From VAZQ01 sp963763365 (GTDB lineage Bacteria > Pseudomonadota > Alphaproteobacteria > Rhizobiales > Xanthobacteraceae): a DNA stretch of 64,000 nucleotides. Every line of letters starts with the position of its first letter. Position 1 is the stretch's first letter. Made by a program: the position numbers and the translations under genes. The DNA lies in assembly GCA_963763365.1 (NCBI GenBank), contig CAVXOE010000011.1:310001-374000 (forward strand). The letters run 5' to 3'. Below, one piece after another: positions 54,167-63,762 of this stretch. The notes beneath the pieces were generated by a model that searched no databases, had not been told where the DNA came from, and saw nothing but the letters and a program-made list of their open reading frames with translations.

Positions 54167-55384
54167 ATGAATAGCGGAGCCATCGATACCGGGACTGGCT
54201 ATACACGCAAGCCCTCAGCCCACAACGCCGCGCTCACAGAGGTGGGTCGCGGCAAGCCGATGGGCGAACTGCTGCGACGCTACTGGCATCCGATCGCACT
54301 CGTAGGCGACGCCGGCGCGACCCCGAAAGCCGTCCGCGTCCTGGGCGAAGACCTCATTCTGTTCCGCGATGGGAAGGGCAAGGCCGGCCTCGTCGAAGCG
54401 CGCTGCTGTCATCGCGGCACCACACTCTATTATGGGCGTGTCGAGGAGCGCGGCATCCGCTGTTGCTATCACGGCTGGCTGTTCGACACCGAGGGACGCT
54501 GCGTCGACCAGCCATGCGAGCCGGAAGGCGGCCTCAAGCGCGATCGCGTGCGCCAGCCGTGGTACCCCGTACAGGAACTGTACGGATTGATCTTCGCCTA
54601 TATGGGGCCGCCCGAGAAAAAGCCTGTGCTGCCGCGATACGAGTGCCTGGAACAGCTCGAGCCCGGCGAAATGATCGAGGCCGACGACAGTTCGATCGGG
54701 TCCGGCGGTGGGGTGATCGTGCCGTGCAACTGGCTGCAGCACTACGAGAACGTACCCGACGCCTTCCACGTGCCCATTCTGCATGGCGCCTTCAGCGGCG
54801 TGCAGTTCGTGGCGCAGATGGGCATCATGCCGAAGGTGAAGTGGGAATATTCACCGATCGGCGTCAAGACCATCTCGGCGCGCGTGCTCGACGATGGGCG
54901 CGTGCATTACCGGGTGACCGAGGCCACGTTGCCGACGCTGCGCGTCGTGCCCAATCCGCGGGTCGAGCGCTATACCGGCATCGAGTCGCTCGGCTGGACC
55001 TTGCCGATCGACGACACCCATTTCCGCATCTACGTCGCCGGCAAGGTCCGCTCGAAGGGCGAACTCGGCGCCAAGCGTTCGCGCATGAACGGCAAGCTCT
55101 GGGCCGACCTGACGGAGGAAGAGCATCAGAAATTCCCGGGCGACTGGGAGGCGCAAGTCGGGCAAGGGCCGATCACGTTCCATTCCGACGAACATCTCGC
55201 GACCAGCGACCAGGGCGTCGTCATGCTGCGGCGGCTTTTGCAACGCCAGCTTGACGCGGTCGCGGCCGGCCACGATCCTGCCGGCGTGAGCTTCGATCCG
55301 AAAGCGCCGCCGGTGGTGTTCGAGGCCGGCAACTACATCATGGAGCGGAACGACGCCAAGGTTGTGGAAGTGCTGAGCGCCTGA
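54167..55384 (+). CDS. Rieske non-heme iron ring-hydroxylating oxygenase, alpha-type subunit
   Basis: The ATG at 54167 has GCAGGGAGAC upstream and gives 405 residues. The Rieske cluster ligands are Cys80-x-His82 (ARCCHRG) and Cys99-x-x-His102 (CCYHGW). The mononuclear iron motif Asn195-x2-Asp198-x2-His201-x4-His206 (ENVPDAFHVPILH) follows. Overall it resembles phthalate 4,5-dioxygenase/vanillate demethylase-type oxygenases, which act on aromatic acids or aryl ethers with a separate reductase. No reductase gene is in the visible cluster. It is the first gene of the MarR-linked set and is followed 53 bases later by a transporter binding protein. Confidence 0.91.
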   Translation: MNSGAIDTGTGYTRKPSAHNAALTEVGRGKPMGELLRRYWHPIALVGDAGATPKAVRVLGEDLILFRDGKGKAGLVEARCCHRGTTLYYGRVEERGIRCCYHGWLFDTEGRCVDQPCEPEGGLKRDRVRQPWYPVQELYGLIFAYMGPPEKKPVLPRYECLEQLEPGEMIEADDSSIGSGGGVIVPCNWLQHYENVPDAFHVPILHGAFSGVQFVAQMGIMPKVKWEYSPIGVKTISARVLDDGRVHYRVTEATLPTLRVVPNPRVERYTGIESLGWTLPIDDTHFRIYVAGKVRSKGELGAKRSRMNGKLWADLTEEEHQKFPGDWEAQVGQGPITFHSDEHLATSDQGVVMLRRLLQRQLDAVAAGHDPAGVSFDPKAPPVVFEAGNYIMERNDAKVVEVLSA

Positions 55385-55437
55385 AGCCTGCAAGCGACGA
55401 ACCAACAGTCGCGCACCGGATCGAGGGAGGACTAGAC

Positions 55438-56481
55438 ATGGCCCGCGCGCCATTTCGCGTTTCGGCAATATTCGTCATCGCCTCGCTGGCGGCCGCGCTG
55501 TTGCCCGGCGGCGCGCTGGCGCAATGGGCCGAGACACCGAAGGTGAAGGAACTCTACGAGGCCGCGAAGAAGGAAGGCCAAGTCATCATCTGGGGCACCC
55601 AAAGACGCGAGGTCGAATGGATTCCCGCGGCCTTCGGTAAAGTGTTTCCCGGTATCGACGTGCAATTCCTCGGGGACAACGACATCGCCGTCAAGGCCAT
55701 CGCCGAGGCGCGCGCAGGCCGCCATCAGGTCGACGTCTATCAGAACTCGCTCACCGGAACCTTGCCGGTGGTGCAGCGCGATCTCCTCGCCGTGCCCGAT
55801 TGGTCGCCCTTCGGCATCGACAAGCGCAACATCGCGTTTGACGGCAAGATGGCCTACACCAGCAACATCGCCTACACGATCGCCTACAACACCAAGAGCA
55901 TCAAGGAGGCCGATGTTCCGAAGAACTGGGCCGACATGCTCGACGAGCGCTACAAGGGCAAGGGTGCATCGAGCACGTTTTTGCTGCCGCGGCTGATCGG
56001 CGGGCTGGGTTTGGTCTGGGGCGACGACAAGGCGTTGCAATTCACCCGCGACATCGTGGCGAAGATGAACTTGCTGTTGACGCGGGCGCCGCGCGAATCC
56101 CTGCTGCAGTCGGGTGAACGTCTCTACGCCTTCGGAGAAATCGACTCCCTCATCCGCGCCGTGACCGCTGAAGGCCTCCCGGTGAGCCAGTCGGTGCCCG
56201 AGCCGGTCGTGGTTGGCCAGTTCGGCGCGAACGTCATGAAGAACGCTCCGCACCCGAACGCCGCCCGCCTGCTCGCGGGCTTTCTCGCGACGCCGGATGG
56301 CAAACGCGCACGGCTCAATGCAACGTACCAGGCCGACTACGGCCCGACCTCCGACAACGAACTCGCCAAGAAGCTTCATTCCGGCAAGCTGCAGGTGGCG
56401 TGGGACACGCCCGAGACGATGGTCGCCCGCGAGGCGCTGTTCGGGCGCGTGGCCGCGATCCTCACCGGTCAGGCACGCTAG
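55438..56481 (+). CDS. ABC transporter substrate-binding protein (family 1, iron/putrescine/thiamine-like fold)
   Basis: The 347-residue protein has a Sec signal (ATG at 55438 after GGAGGAC, cleavage near GALAQW). The mature protein starts KVKELYEAAKKEGQVIIWGT and has the FbpA-like hinge segments VYQNSLTGTLPVVQRDLLAV and MAYTSNIAYTIAYNTKSIKE. The Tyr-rich iron site of true FbpA is not evident, and the gene sits behind a Rieske oxygenase. An organic ligand is therefore more likely than ferric iron. It is co-directional with its permease and ATPase. Confidence 0.87.
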   Translation: MARAPFRVSAIFVIASLAAALLPGGALAQWAETPKVKELYEAAKKEGQVIIWGTQRREVEWIPAAFGKVFPGIDVQFLGDNDIAVKAIAEARAGRHQVDVYQNSLTGTLPVVQRDLLAVPDWSPFGIDKRNIAFDGKMAYTSNIAYTIAYNTKSIKEADVPKNWADMLDERYKGKGASSTFLLPRLIGGLGLVWGDDKALQFTRDIVAKMNLLLTRAPRESLLQSGERLYAFGEIDSLIRAVTAEGLPVSQSVPEPVVVGQFGANVMKNAPHPNAARLLAGFLATPDGKRARLNATYQADYGPTSDNELAKKLHSGKLQVAWDTPETMVAREALFGRVAAILTGQAR

Positions 56482-56496
56482 GCCCCGTCCTACGGG

Positions 56497-58215
56497 ATGC
56501 AAAGGGCCCACAATCTCGATCTTCCCGCCAAGCTGGTGCTCGCGCTTGGCGCCGGCGCGGCGATCTACCTGGTCGCCGTACCACTGGCGATGCTGCTGTT
56601 TGCCGCCTTTCGTGGGCCTGCCGACTTTCTCCCGTTCGAGCCTGGCGCGCGTTGGACCCTTGAGCATGTGCGCGCGCTGGTCACGGACCCGGTCCTCTAT
56701 CAGAGCATCCTGCCCGACACCTTCGTCTTCGTCGCCGGCACTGTCGCGCTCGTCTTCGTCATCGCGTTCGGCCTCGCCTGGCTGCTCGAACGCACCGACC
56801 TGCCCGGACGCGAAATGTGGTTCGCGCTCATTCTTTTTCCATTGCTCGTACCGACTCCCGTGCTTGCCATCGCATGGATATTTCTCATGGGGCCGAACGC
56901 CGGATGGCTCAATCTCGCGATCCGCGCGCTGCTTGGCTTGGACGGCTCCGGCCCGATCGACATCTTCAGCATGGGCGGCCTGATCCTGTGTCAGGCGCTC
57001 GCCTCGACGCCGTTCGTGTTTCTGCTGCTCAGTGCAGCGCTGCGCTCCATGGACCCGGCCCTCGAAGAGGCAAGCGGAACGTCCGGCGCATCTCCGCTCA
57101 CGACCTTCCGCCGCGTGACGTTCCCTGTCCTGCTGCCCGGACTTCTTGCTCCGCTGATTCTCATCACACTGATCACTGCCGAGCAGTTCGAACTGCCGCT
57201 CATCATCGGCTTGCCGGCAAAGATCAACGTGTTCAGCTACCGCATCTACTTCGAGCTCAATCCGCTGACGAGCCTGCCCAACTATGGTGGCGCGGCCGCG
57301 CTGTCGTTGCCGTTCGTCGGGCTCGGGATCCTGTTGCTTCTCGTTTACAACCGCCTGATCAGACGCGCGGACAGCTTCGTCACCGTGACGGGAAAGGGCT
57401 ACCGCCAGCGGCGGCTGCGGCTCGGCGCCTGGCGGCTTCCGGCCATCGTCTTGGCCAGTCTCTATGTTGCGATCGCGGCGATCTTTCCGGCGGCCGTGCT
57501 GCTGTGGACAAGCGTCTTCGGCTATACGCCGCCGCTCTCCGCCAGCGTGAACGATTTCAGCCTCGAGGCCTATCGCCAGCTCTTCGCCGATCGGGTGTTT
57601 TGGGTCGGATTGCGCAACACCTTCTTGGTGGCCCTGCTGTCCGCGGTAATCGTGACCCTGATCGGCACGCTGCTCGGCTGGATCATTTCGCGCTCGCAGC
57701 TTCGCATCCGCCATGCGCTCGATTTCGTGTCCGTCCTCTCGGTCGGAATTCCCGCGGTGATCGCGGGGCTCGGCGTGATGCTCCTCTATCTCACGCTGCC
57801 GATCGGCCTCTACGGAACGGTCGGGATACTGGTGATCGCCTATTCCTACCGCTTCGCCACGACCACGCGACTCGCGCGCGCAGGCTTCCTGCAAATTCAC
57901 AAGGAGCTCGAAGAAGCCTCCGCCGCGTCCGGCGCGCGCTGGCTCGTCACGCAGCGGCGCGTTCTCGTCCCGCTGATGCTGCCCGCGCTCGCCGCCGGCT
58001 TCATTCTGCTCTTCATCGTCGGCGTGCGCGAATTCACCATCCCGCTCGTGCTCTACAGCCCTGACAACGTGGTCCTTTCCGTGTTGCTGTGGCAGATGTT
58101 CTCCTCCGGTCAGACCGCGCTTTCGGCGGCGCTGGCGTCGATCATCATGGCTGTGGTGCTGCCGGTCATCTTGCTGGCGCGACGCTATCTCGCCCGCAAT
58201 TCGGTTGCGGAGTAG
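56497..58215 (+). CDS. ABC transporter permease, fused double-domain (FbpB/ThiP type)
   Basis: The 572-residue protein contains two homologous permease halves of six membrane segments each, with two EAA loops: EEASGTSGASPLTTFRRVTF near residue 190 and EEASAASGARWLVTQRRVLV near 475. This is the FbpB/ThiP layout in which one polypeptide forms the whole channel. It starts 15 bases after the binding protein stop and ends two bases before the ATPase start, so the three genes form an operon. Confidence 0.92.
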   Translation: MQRAHNLDLPAKLVLALGAGAAIYLVAVPLAMLLFAAFRGPADFLPFEPGARWTLEHVRALVTDPVLYQSILPDTFVFVAGTVALVFVIAFGLAWLLERTDLPGREMWFALILFPLLVPTPVLAIAWIFLMGPNAGWLNLAIRALLGLDGSGPIDIFSMGGLILCQALASTPFVFLLLSAALRSMDPALEEASGTSGASPLTTFRRVTFPVLLPGLLAPLILITLITAEQFELPLIIGLPAKINVFSYRIYFELNPLTSLPNYGGAAALSLPFVGLGILLLLVYNRLIRRADSFVTVTGKGYRQRRLRLGAWRLPAIVLASLYVAIAAIFPAAVLLWTSVFGYTPPLSASVNDFSLEAYRQLFADRVFWVGLRNTFLVALLSAVIVTLIGTLLGWIISRSQLRIRHALDFVSVLSVGIPAVIAGLGVMLLYLTLPIGLYGTVGILVIAYSYRFATTTRLARAGFLQIHKELEEASAASGARWLVTQRRVLVPLMLPALAAGFILLFIVGVREFTIPLVLYSPDNVVLSVLLWQMFSSGQTALSAALASIIMAVVLPVILLARRYLARNSVAE

Positions 58216-58217
58216 CC

Positions 58218-59321
58218 ATGCTCGAGGTCAGGGGATTAGCAAAATCGTTCGTTACCGACGAGGGCGCGGTCAAGGCGGTTGACGACGTCAGCTTCTCGGT
58301 CGCGGAGGCGCAATGCTGCGCGCTGCTTGGCCCGAGCGGATGCGGCAAGACCTCGATCCTGCGCTGCGTCGCCGGCCTCGAACGCGCCGACCGCGGCGCG
58401 ATCTCGATCGGCGGGCGCGTGGTGTCGGACGCCGACCGCGGCATCTTCGTTCCGGTGCACGAGCGCCCGATCGGAATGGTGTTCCAATCCTACGCGATCT
58501 GGCCGCATCTCGACGTCTACGCCAATGTCGCGTACCCGCTCGACGTACAGCGCCCGCGGCTCGCCGCATCCGAGATCGACCGGCGGGTCATGGACGTGCT
58601 GACGCTGGTCGGCATGCAGACGATGGCGCGCCGGCCGGCGACGCGGCTCTCCGGCGGCCAGCAGCAGCGTGTTGCGCTTGCACGCGCAATCGTGCGGCGG
58701 CCGAGTCTGTTGCTGTTGGATGAACCGCTGTCCAATCTCGACGCCCGGCTGCGCGACGCCATGCGGCGAGAATTATCGACGCTAATCCGGGAGATCGGCA
58801 TTACGGCGTTGTTCGTGACCCACGACCAGATCGAGGCGCTTTCGCTCGCCGACAACGTCGCCGTCATGCGCGACGGCCGCATCGTCCAGGAGGGCGCGCC
58901 GGCAGACATCTACGACAAGCCGCGAAATCTATTCGTCGCACAATTTCTCGGTGCCGCGAACGTTCTGTCGGGAAAGATCGAGGCGCTGGACGGCGCTGGT
59001 GCCGCGCGCATCGTGCTCGATGCCGGCGGACATGTCCTGACGTTGAAGACCGATCTGGCGCCGGGTACCGCGGTGGATATCGTGCTGCATCCGGAAAATC
59101 TGCGGATGCTCGCCAACCGTCTGTCCGAGGTGGTCAATGTGATCCCCGGCAAGATCAGGTCGCTGGCCTTCCAAGGCAGCAATGTCGAATACGATGTCGA
59201 TATGGGCGCGGGCACGTCTTTGCGCGTGCTGTGCCGCGCCAAAGGGGATCTCGCGCGCGGAGCATCGGTATGGGTCGCGATCGACGCAAGCCACACGACC
59301 GTTTTCGCGAAAGACTTGTGA
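58218..59321 (+). CDS. ABC transporter ATPase (FbpC/PotA type) with C-terminal TOBE domain
   Basis: The ATG at 58218 gives 367 residues. The ATPase domain has Walker A GPSGCGKTS, Q-loop MVFQSYAIWPHLDVYANVAY, signature RLSGGQQQRVALARAI, Walker B LLLLDEPLSNLD and H-loop FVTHDQIEA. Residues from about 245 form a TOBE domain (GAANVLSGKIEAL, then VDIVLHPENLRML). It energises the preceding permease. An upstream in-frame start at 58089 lies inside the permease gene and is not credible. Confidence 0.93.
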   Translation: MLEVRGLAKSFVTDEGAVKAVDDVSFSVAEAQCCALLGPSGCGKTSILRCVAGLERADRGAISIGGRVVSDADRGIFVPVHERPIGMVFQSYAIWPHLDVYANVAYPLDVQRPRLAASEIDRRVMDVLTLVGMQTMARRPATRLSGGQQQRVALARAIVRRPSLLLLDEPLSNLDARLRDAMRRELSTLIREIGITALFVTHDQIEALSLADNVAVMRDGRIVQEGAPADIYDKPRNLFVAQFLGAANVLSGKIEALDGAGAARIVLDAGGHVLTLKTDLAPGTAVDIVLHPENLRMLANRLSEVVNVIPGKIRSLAFQGSNVEYDVDMGAGTSLRVLCRAKGDLARGASVWVAIDASHTTVFAKDL

Positions 59322-59435
59322 ACTCGCGTCGTTGCGTGGGTGAGGCACAACATGCTTGGCAAGCCAGAGCAATTCCGCTTGAAAGGAAGAGTTGATCAAT
59401 GGGCCGCGCGGACACGCATCCGCCGAGGAGATTGA

Positions 59436-60530
59436 ATGCGCATTGCCGTACTCGGCGGGGGTAACGGTTCGTTTGCAGCCGCCGGCGATTTCGCGCTGGC
59501 CGGCCATGAGACGCGCCTCTGGCGGCGCGACAAGGATGCGGTCGCCGCGCATCGGGCCGCCGGCGGCAAGATTGTCGTCAAGGATTTCGAGGGACGGCAT
59601 GAGGCGACGGTCGCCCTCATCACCACGGATATCGCCGAAGCCGTGCGTGGAACGGAGCTTATCCTGTGCCCGGCCCCGGCGACCGCGCAAGCGGACATAG
59701 CGCGCGAGTTGGCGCCGCATCTGTCCGACGGGCAAGTCGTGTTCCTACCGCCGGGAACGTTCGGCTCCGTGCTGCTGGCTAAAGCCGCACATGAGTCTGG
59801 CAATCGAGCGAAGGTCGCATTCGCCGAGACCGGGACCCTGCCCTGGCTGACCCGCAAGCATGGCCCGTTCGAATCCGCCATCACGATCCGCGCGAAGCGG
59901 CTTCCGACCGGCGTCTTCCCGCTGACCATGAAGGATCACGCGCTCGCCGTCATCGCGAAGGCGTTCCCCGGCGCCATCGAGGATTGCGGCGACGCGCTGT
60001 CTGGCGCCTTGATGAATGCAGGACCCGTCATCCATCCGCCGCTGATCATCATGAACGCCGCACCGCTGGAACACTTCGAGCGCTGGGATATTCACAAGGA
60101 AGGTACCCAAAAGGCAACGCGACGCGTGACCGACGCGCTCGACGCCGAGCGCGTCGCGCTACGTGAGGCGCTCGGATACGGGCCGCCGCATTTCCCGCTG
60201 GCCGACCACTACGCGAAGACGGGCGACGAGTGGATGTACGGTCGCGGTTCGCATGACCGCCTCACCGACTCCGGCGACTGGCGCGAGCACATCGTCCTCA
60301 CGCAGCACCGCTACATGCTCGAAGATACCCGGATCGGGCTTTCGTTCTGGTTGTCGGTGGCGGCTCTGGCCAAAGTGCCGATGCCGTTGGCAGGCGCATT
60401 TCTATCGATCGGCGGCGCGATCTGCGGAGAGGACTTCATGCGCACCGGACGCACGCTCGAGGGGATGGGACTCGGTGCGTACGACCAAGCCCAATTGCAA
60501 CAACTCCTGCGCGACGGCTTTCATGAGTGA
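59436..60530 (+). CDS. NAD/NADP octopine/nopaline dehydrogenase-family protein
   Basis: The 364-residue protein has an N-terminal Rossmann fold (IAVLGGGNGSFAAAGDFALA) and the opine-dehydrogenase C-terminal helical domain, with the conserved MNAGPVIHPPLIIMNA and the His of H-P. This pattern matches octopine, nopaline and related opine dehydrogenases, which oxidise or form N-(carboxyalkyl) amino acids. In this catabolic context it could degrade an imported opine-like secondary amine, but that is inference. Its stop lies inside the repeated start region of the next gene. Confidence 0.88.
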   Translation: MRIAVLGGGNGSFAAAGDFALAGHETRLWRRDKDAVAAHRAAGGKIVVKDFEGRHEATVALITTDIAEAVRGTELILCPAPATAQADIARELAPHLSDGQVVFLPPGTFGSVLLAKAAHESGNRAKVAFAETGTLPWLTRKHGPFESAITIRAKRLPTGVFPLTMKDHALAVIAKAFPGAIEDCGDALSGALMNAGPVIHPPLIIMNAAPLEHFERWDIHKEGTQKATRRVTDALDAERVALREALGYGPPHFPLADHYAKTGDEWMYGRGSHDRLTDSGDWREHIVLTQHRYMLEDTRIGLSFWLSVAALAKVPMPLAGAFLSIGGAICGEDFMRTGRTLEGMGLGAYDQAQLQQLLRDGFHE

Positions 60531-60564
60531 GCTTGTATGAGCGAGCTTGTATGAGCGGACTTGG
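60523..60564 (+). repeat. Triple 14-bp tandem start-codon repeat at a gene junction
   Basis: ATGAGTGAGCTTGT (60523-60536), ATGAGCGAGCTTGT (60537-60550) and the diverged ATGAGCGGACTTGG (60551-60564) lie head to tail. The first two units each encode M-S-E-L-V followed by TGA, and each stop overlaps the next ATG as ATGA. The third ATG is the start of the downstream dehydrogenase. The arrangement links the upstream stop at 60530 to that start by two mini-frames. Confidence 0.85.
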
Positions 60565-61540
60565 ACGGATCGTTTCCCTCGGCGCCGGCCGGATGGGGCG
60601 CGGCATAGCCATTGTGTTCGCCTATGCCGGCTACGAGGTTGCAATTGTCGATTTCAAGCCCCGTGACACTCCCGAATTCGAGCGACTTGCAAGCGTCGTT
60701 CGGGACGAAATCCGCACGACCTTTCTCACCTTGGCACGATTTGGATTGTTCGATGAACGCGCGGTTGATTCGATCGCGGCACGAGTCTCCGTCATATCCA
60801 ACAGCGAGGCGCAGCGCGCATTGTCGTCCGCGGCCGTCATTTTTGAGGGCGTGCCTGAGGTGCTCGATCTCAAACGCGAGGCGCTCGAACGCGCCGCCGC
60901 CCTCGCCGGGCCTGAGCCGATCATCGCTTCGACAACATCGACCATTCTCGCCGACGATCTCTCGGGCGCAGTTTCTCATCCCGAGCGCTTTCTCAACGCC
61001 CACTGGCTAAATCCCGCCTATCTCGTTCCACTCGTGGAATTGTCGCCCGGCCAGAAAACCGACGCCGCCGTGACGCAGCGCCTGAAGACGCTGCTCGTAA
61101 GCATCGGCAAAGTCCCGGTGGTCTGTGCGGCGCGGCCTGGATATATCGTGCCACGAATTCAAGCGATCGCGATGAACGAAGCGGCGCGAATGGTCGAGGA
61201 AGGGGTCGCGAGTGCCGCCGAGATCGACAAAGCGATCAAATACGGCTTCGGCTTCCGGTTCGCCGTGCTCGGTATGCTGGAGTTCATCGACTGGGGCGGC
61301 GGCGATATTCTGTACCATGCCAGCCGCTATCTCGCGAAAACGCTCGACAACCCGCGTTACGCCGCACCCGACATCATCGAACACAATATGCGAGACGGAA
61401 AAATCGGGCTGACAACCGGCAAAGGCTTCCTGGACTACGAAGGCCTCGATATTGAGGCCTATCGCGCGGAGCGATTGAAGGCCTTTATCGGCATGCTTCG
61501 CTTTATGGGCTTGGCTCGCCCACCTGTTCTACCGGAGTAG
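60551..61540 (+). CDS. 3-hydroxyacyl-CoA dehydrogenase-family NAD-dependent enzyme
   Basis: The ATG at 60551 is preferred over an in-frame GTG at 60527 because it begins directly before the Rossmann motif (VSLGAGRMGRGIAIVFAYAG). The 329-residue protein has the HAD family features: IFEGVPEVLDLKREALERAA, STTSTILADDLSGAVSHPER-FLNAHWLNPAYLVPLVE (catalytic His) and C-terminal GFGFRFAVLGMLEFIDWGGG. Alternatives in this branch include lambda-crystallin/gulonate or carnitine dehydrogenase-like proteins, since the single C-terminal domain and P-G-Y-I-V-P-R-I-Q fit both. It probably oxidises a hydroxy-acid intermediate from the same pathway. Confidence 0.87.
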   Translation: MSGLGRIVSLGAGRMGRGIAIVFAYAGYEVAIVDFKPRDTPEFERLASVVRDEIRTTFLTLARFGLFDERAVDSIAARVSVISNSEAQRALSSAAVIFEGVPEVLDLKREALERAAALAGPEPIIASTTSTILADDLSGAVSHPERFLNAHWLNPAYLVPLVELSPGQKTDAAVTQRLKTLLVSIGKVPVVCAARPGYIVPRIQAIAMNEAARMVEEGVASAAEIDKAIKYGFGFRFAVLGMLEFIDWGGGDILYHASRYLAKTLDNPRYAAPDIIEHNMRDGKIGLTTGKGFLDYEGLDIEAYRAERLKAFIGMLRFMGLARPPVLPE

Positions 61541-61645
61541 AAGACAGTATCCTCTAACGCCTCGCTGCAATTCCTCTTGTCAATCTTACCAACCTTTCTC
61601 ACAATTGATTGCCGTGAACACGGTTCGAACGGAGTGGAGGTTGCC

Positions 61646-62647
61646 ATGCGCGGTTTGAGTGTTTCTCTGACACTGCTTGTCGTCGCGGTGGCCCTTTCCA
61701 ATGCCGCTCGCGCCCAGCCGCTCGTGATCCGCAACTCTTATGTGGTGCCGGTATCCGACTGGGAGCCGCTATTGGTCGAGAAGAAGGACCTCGCCAAACA
61801 CTGGGGCAAATCCTACGTGATGGAGGCGGTGCGTTACCAGGGCACGCCGCCAATGATTACGGCGCTCGCCAACGGCGAATTGGAAATCGCCAACCTGGCC
61901 TATTCGACGCTCGGCATCGCGACCCAGAATGCCGGCATCAGCGATCTCCGCGTCATTTCCGACGGATTCCGCGACGGCGTTCCGGGCTACTTCTCAAACC
62001 AGTTCTTTGTCCGCAAGGATTCCGGCATCAAGACCATCGCCGACCTGAAGGGCAAGGTGCTCGCCACCAACGTGGTCGGTGCCGGCGTGGACATCGCTAT
62101 GAAGGCCGGCCTGAAGAAGCACGGCCTGATCGACAAGCGTGACTTCACGGTGATCGAGGCGCCGTTCCCGACCATGCCGGCGATGCTCAATGACAAGAAG
62201 GCCGACCTCGTGACCGCGGTGATGCCGTTCGCGCTCAATCCGATGCTCAACCAGATCGGCGTGCCGCTCTACGACCAGACCGAGGGCATGGGCACGACTC
62301 AATTCACGGCCTGGACCGCGCGGAAATCGTGGATCGACAAGAACCGCGCCGCACTGGTCGACTACATGGAGGATATGATCCGCATCGTGCGCTGGTATCT
62401 CGACCCGAAGAACCATGACGAGGCGACCAAGATCGCCTCGAACCTGCTCAAGGTCCCACCCGAGCGCGCCGCTTGGATATTCACCAAGCAGGACTATTAT
62501 CGCGACCCGGACATGATGCCGGACCTCGTGGCGCTGCAACGCAATGTCGACACGACGTTGGAATTGGGCTTCATCAAATCGCGTCTCGACGTCAAGCAAC
62601 ACTCCGATCTCGGTCTGATTGAAGAAGCGGCGAAAAGGCTCAAGTAG
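61646..62647 (+). CDS. ABC transporter substrate-binding protein, NMT1/SsuA-like
   Basis: The ATG at 61646 has GTGGAGG upstream and gives 333 residues. It has a Sec signal (GLSVSLTLLVVAVALSNAAR, cleavage near RAQ) and the type 2 periplasmic-binding features of the nitrate/sulfonate/NMT1 family: YQGTPPMITALANGELEIAN, LRVISDGFRDGVPG and IKTIADLKGKVLATNVVGAG. No cognate permease and ATPase follow, so it may feed another transporter in the genome. It is co-directional with the preceding enzymes, 105 bases downstream. Confidence 0.85.
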   Translation: MRGLSVSLTLLVVAVALSNAARAQPLVIRNSYVVPVSDWEPLLVEKKDLAKHWGKSYVMEAVRYQGTPPMITALANGELEIANLAYSTLGIATQNAGISDLRVISDGFRDGVPGYFSNQFFVRKDSGIKTIADLKGKVLATNVVGAGVDIAMKAGLKKHGLIDKRDFTVIEAPFPTMPAMLNDKKADLVTAVMPFALNPMLNQIGVPLYDQTEGMGTTQFTAWTARKSWIDKNRAALVDYMEDMIRIVRWYLDPKNHDEATKIASNLLKVPPERAAWIFTKQDYYRDPDMMPDLVALQRNVDTTLELGFIKSRLDVKQHSDLGLIEEAAKRLK

Positions 62648-62745
62648 CACCCCCGATCTCGAGGTTTCGTCGAAGCCACAGTGAATTCGCATTCGTCAAC
62701 GTCGGATCACTGCAGCGGCACATAGCCCTTCGGGAGGAGCTATCG

Positions 62746-63712
62746 ATGCGGATGGTCGCTTCGCTGCTCGCATTGCTCGCGGTCGTGACGAGTGCGTCTG
62801 CCGAAACGCAGCACTACCCCAACCGCCTCATCAAGATGGTCGTGCCGTTCCCCGCAGGCGGACCGATCGACATCACCGCACGGCTGGTCGTTCAACGGCT
62901 TTCGCCGCTCCTTGGCCAAACGGTGATCATCGAAAACCGCGGTGGCGCCGGCGGCGCCCTTGGGTCGAAGTTCGTCGCCAACGCGGACCCGGACGGGTAC
63001 ACGCTGCTGTTTGGAAATGCGAGTTCGCTGGTGGTCGGCCCCGCCGTCTTCCGCTTCCGCGACTATGACACGCTCAAGAATTTCACCCCGGTCGCCAAGG
63101 TCACCGAAGGCCACGAACTGTTGGTGGTCGCGCCGGATTTACCGGTCAAGACCGTGATGGACCTGGTCGCGTTTGCGAAGGCTAACCCCGGCAGGCTCAA
63201 CTTCGGCTCCATGGGTTACGGCAACATGACCCATTTGATCGGGGAGATGTTCAAGCTCCAGACCGGGACAGACTTTACCCATGTTCCCTACAAGGGCTCT
63301 CCGGAAGCGGTTGCCGGTCTTGTGAACTCCCAGGTTCAAATGCTGTTTGGGGAAATCGCGGGCCTCCTGCCGCACGCACGCGAAGGAAAGATTCGCGCGC
63401 TCGGGATATCGAGCGCGTTGCGCACTGCTCTGGCACCGGAATTGCCGACCCTGATCGAAGGGGGCCTAATCGATTTCGTCGCGCTCACATTCACCGGCGT
63501 GGTCGCCCCCGCCGGGACGCCTGTGGCGATCGTCAACAACGCTCAACGCTGCAATCAACACGGCGGTAGCGGAGCCCGATATGATCGCTGCACTAGGCAA
63601 GCTCGGCGCCGAGGTAAGAACCGGTTCAGCGCAGGATTTTGCGTCTTTCATCGCGCGGGAACGTGCCAAATGGGTCGATGTGGTGACCCGCACAGGCATC
63701 AAGGCGGAATGA
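62746..63712 (+). pseudogene. TctC-family substrate-binding protein, interrupted near the 3' end by a +1 frameshift
   Basis: The ATG at 62746 follows GGGAGGAGC and a short Sec signal (residues 1-20, ASAET). The protein matches TctC/Bug proteins: HYPNRLIKMVVPFPAGGPID, GQTVIIENRGGAGGALGSKF and THVPYKGSPEAVAGL. After GVVAPAGTPVAIVNN (about 63540) the frame becomes unlike. Removing the G at about 63541 restores LNAAINTAVAEPDM, then ARERAKWVDVVTRTGIKAE and a stop at 63712, the family-typical end at 321 residues. The uncorrected frame runs to 63747 with a Cys/Arg-rich nonsense tail. Error or very recent decay are equally likely. Confidence 0.85.
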
Positions 63713-63762
63713 ACCAAACCGTTTGCCGTCGTGGCCCGTTCAAATGACCATCCGGAGAATGC

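Noticed and set aside
55432..57900. An 822-codon open frame antisense to the Fbp-like binding protein and permease
   Set aside because: Composition is dominated by Arg, Glu, Gln and His without domains, while the plus strand carries two well-supported transporter genes.
55438..59321. Calling the Fbp-like ABC transporter a ferric-iron importer
   Set aside because: The fold class includes many organic-solute importers, the iron-binding Tyr pattern is not evident, and the gene context is catabolic.
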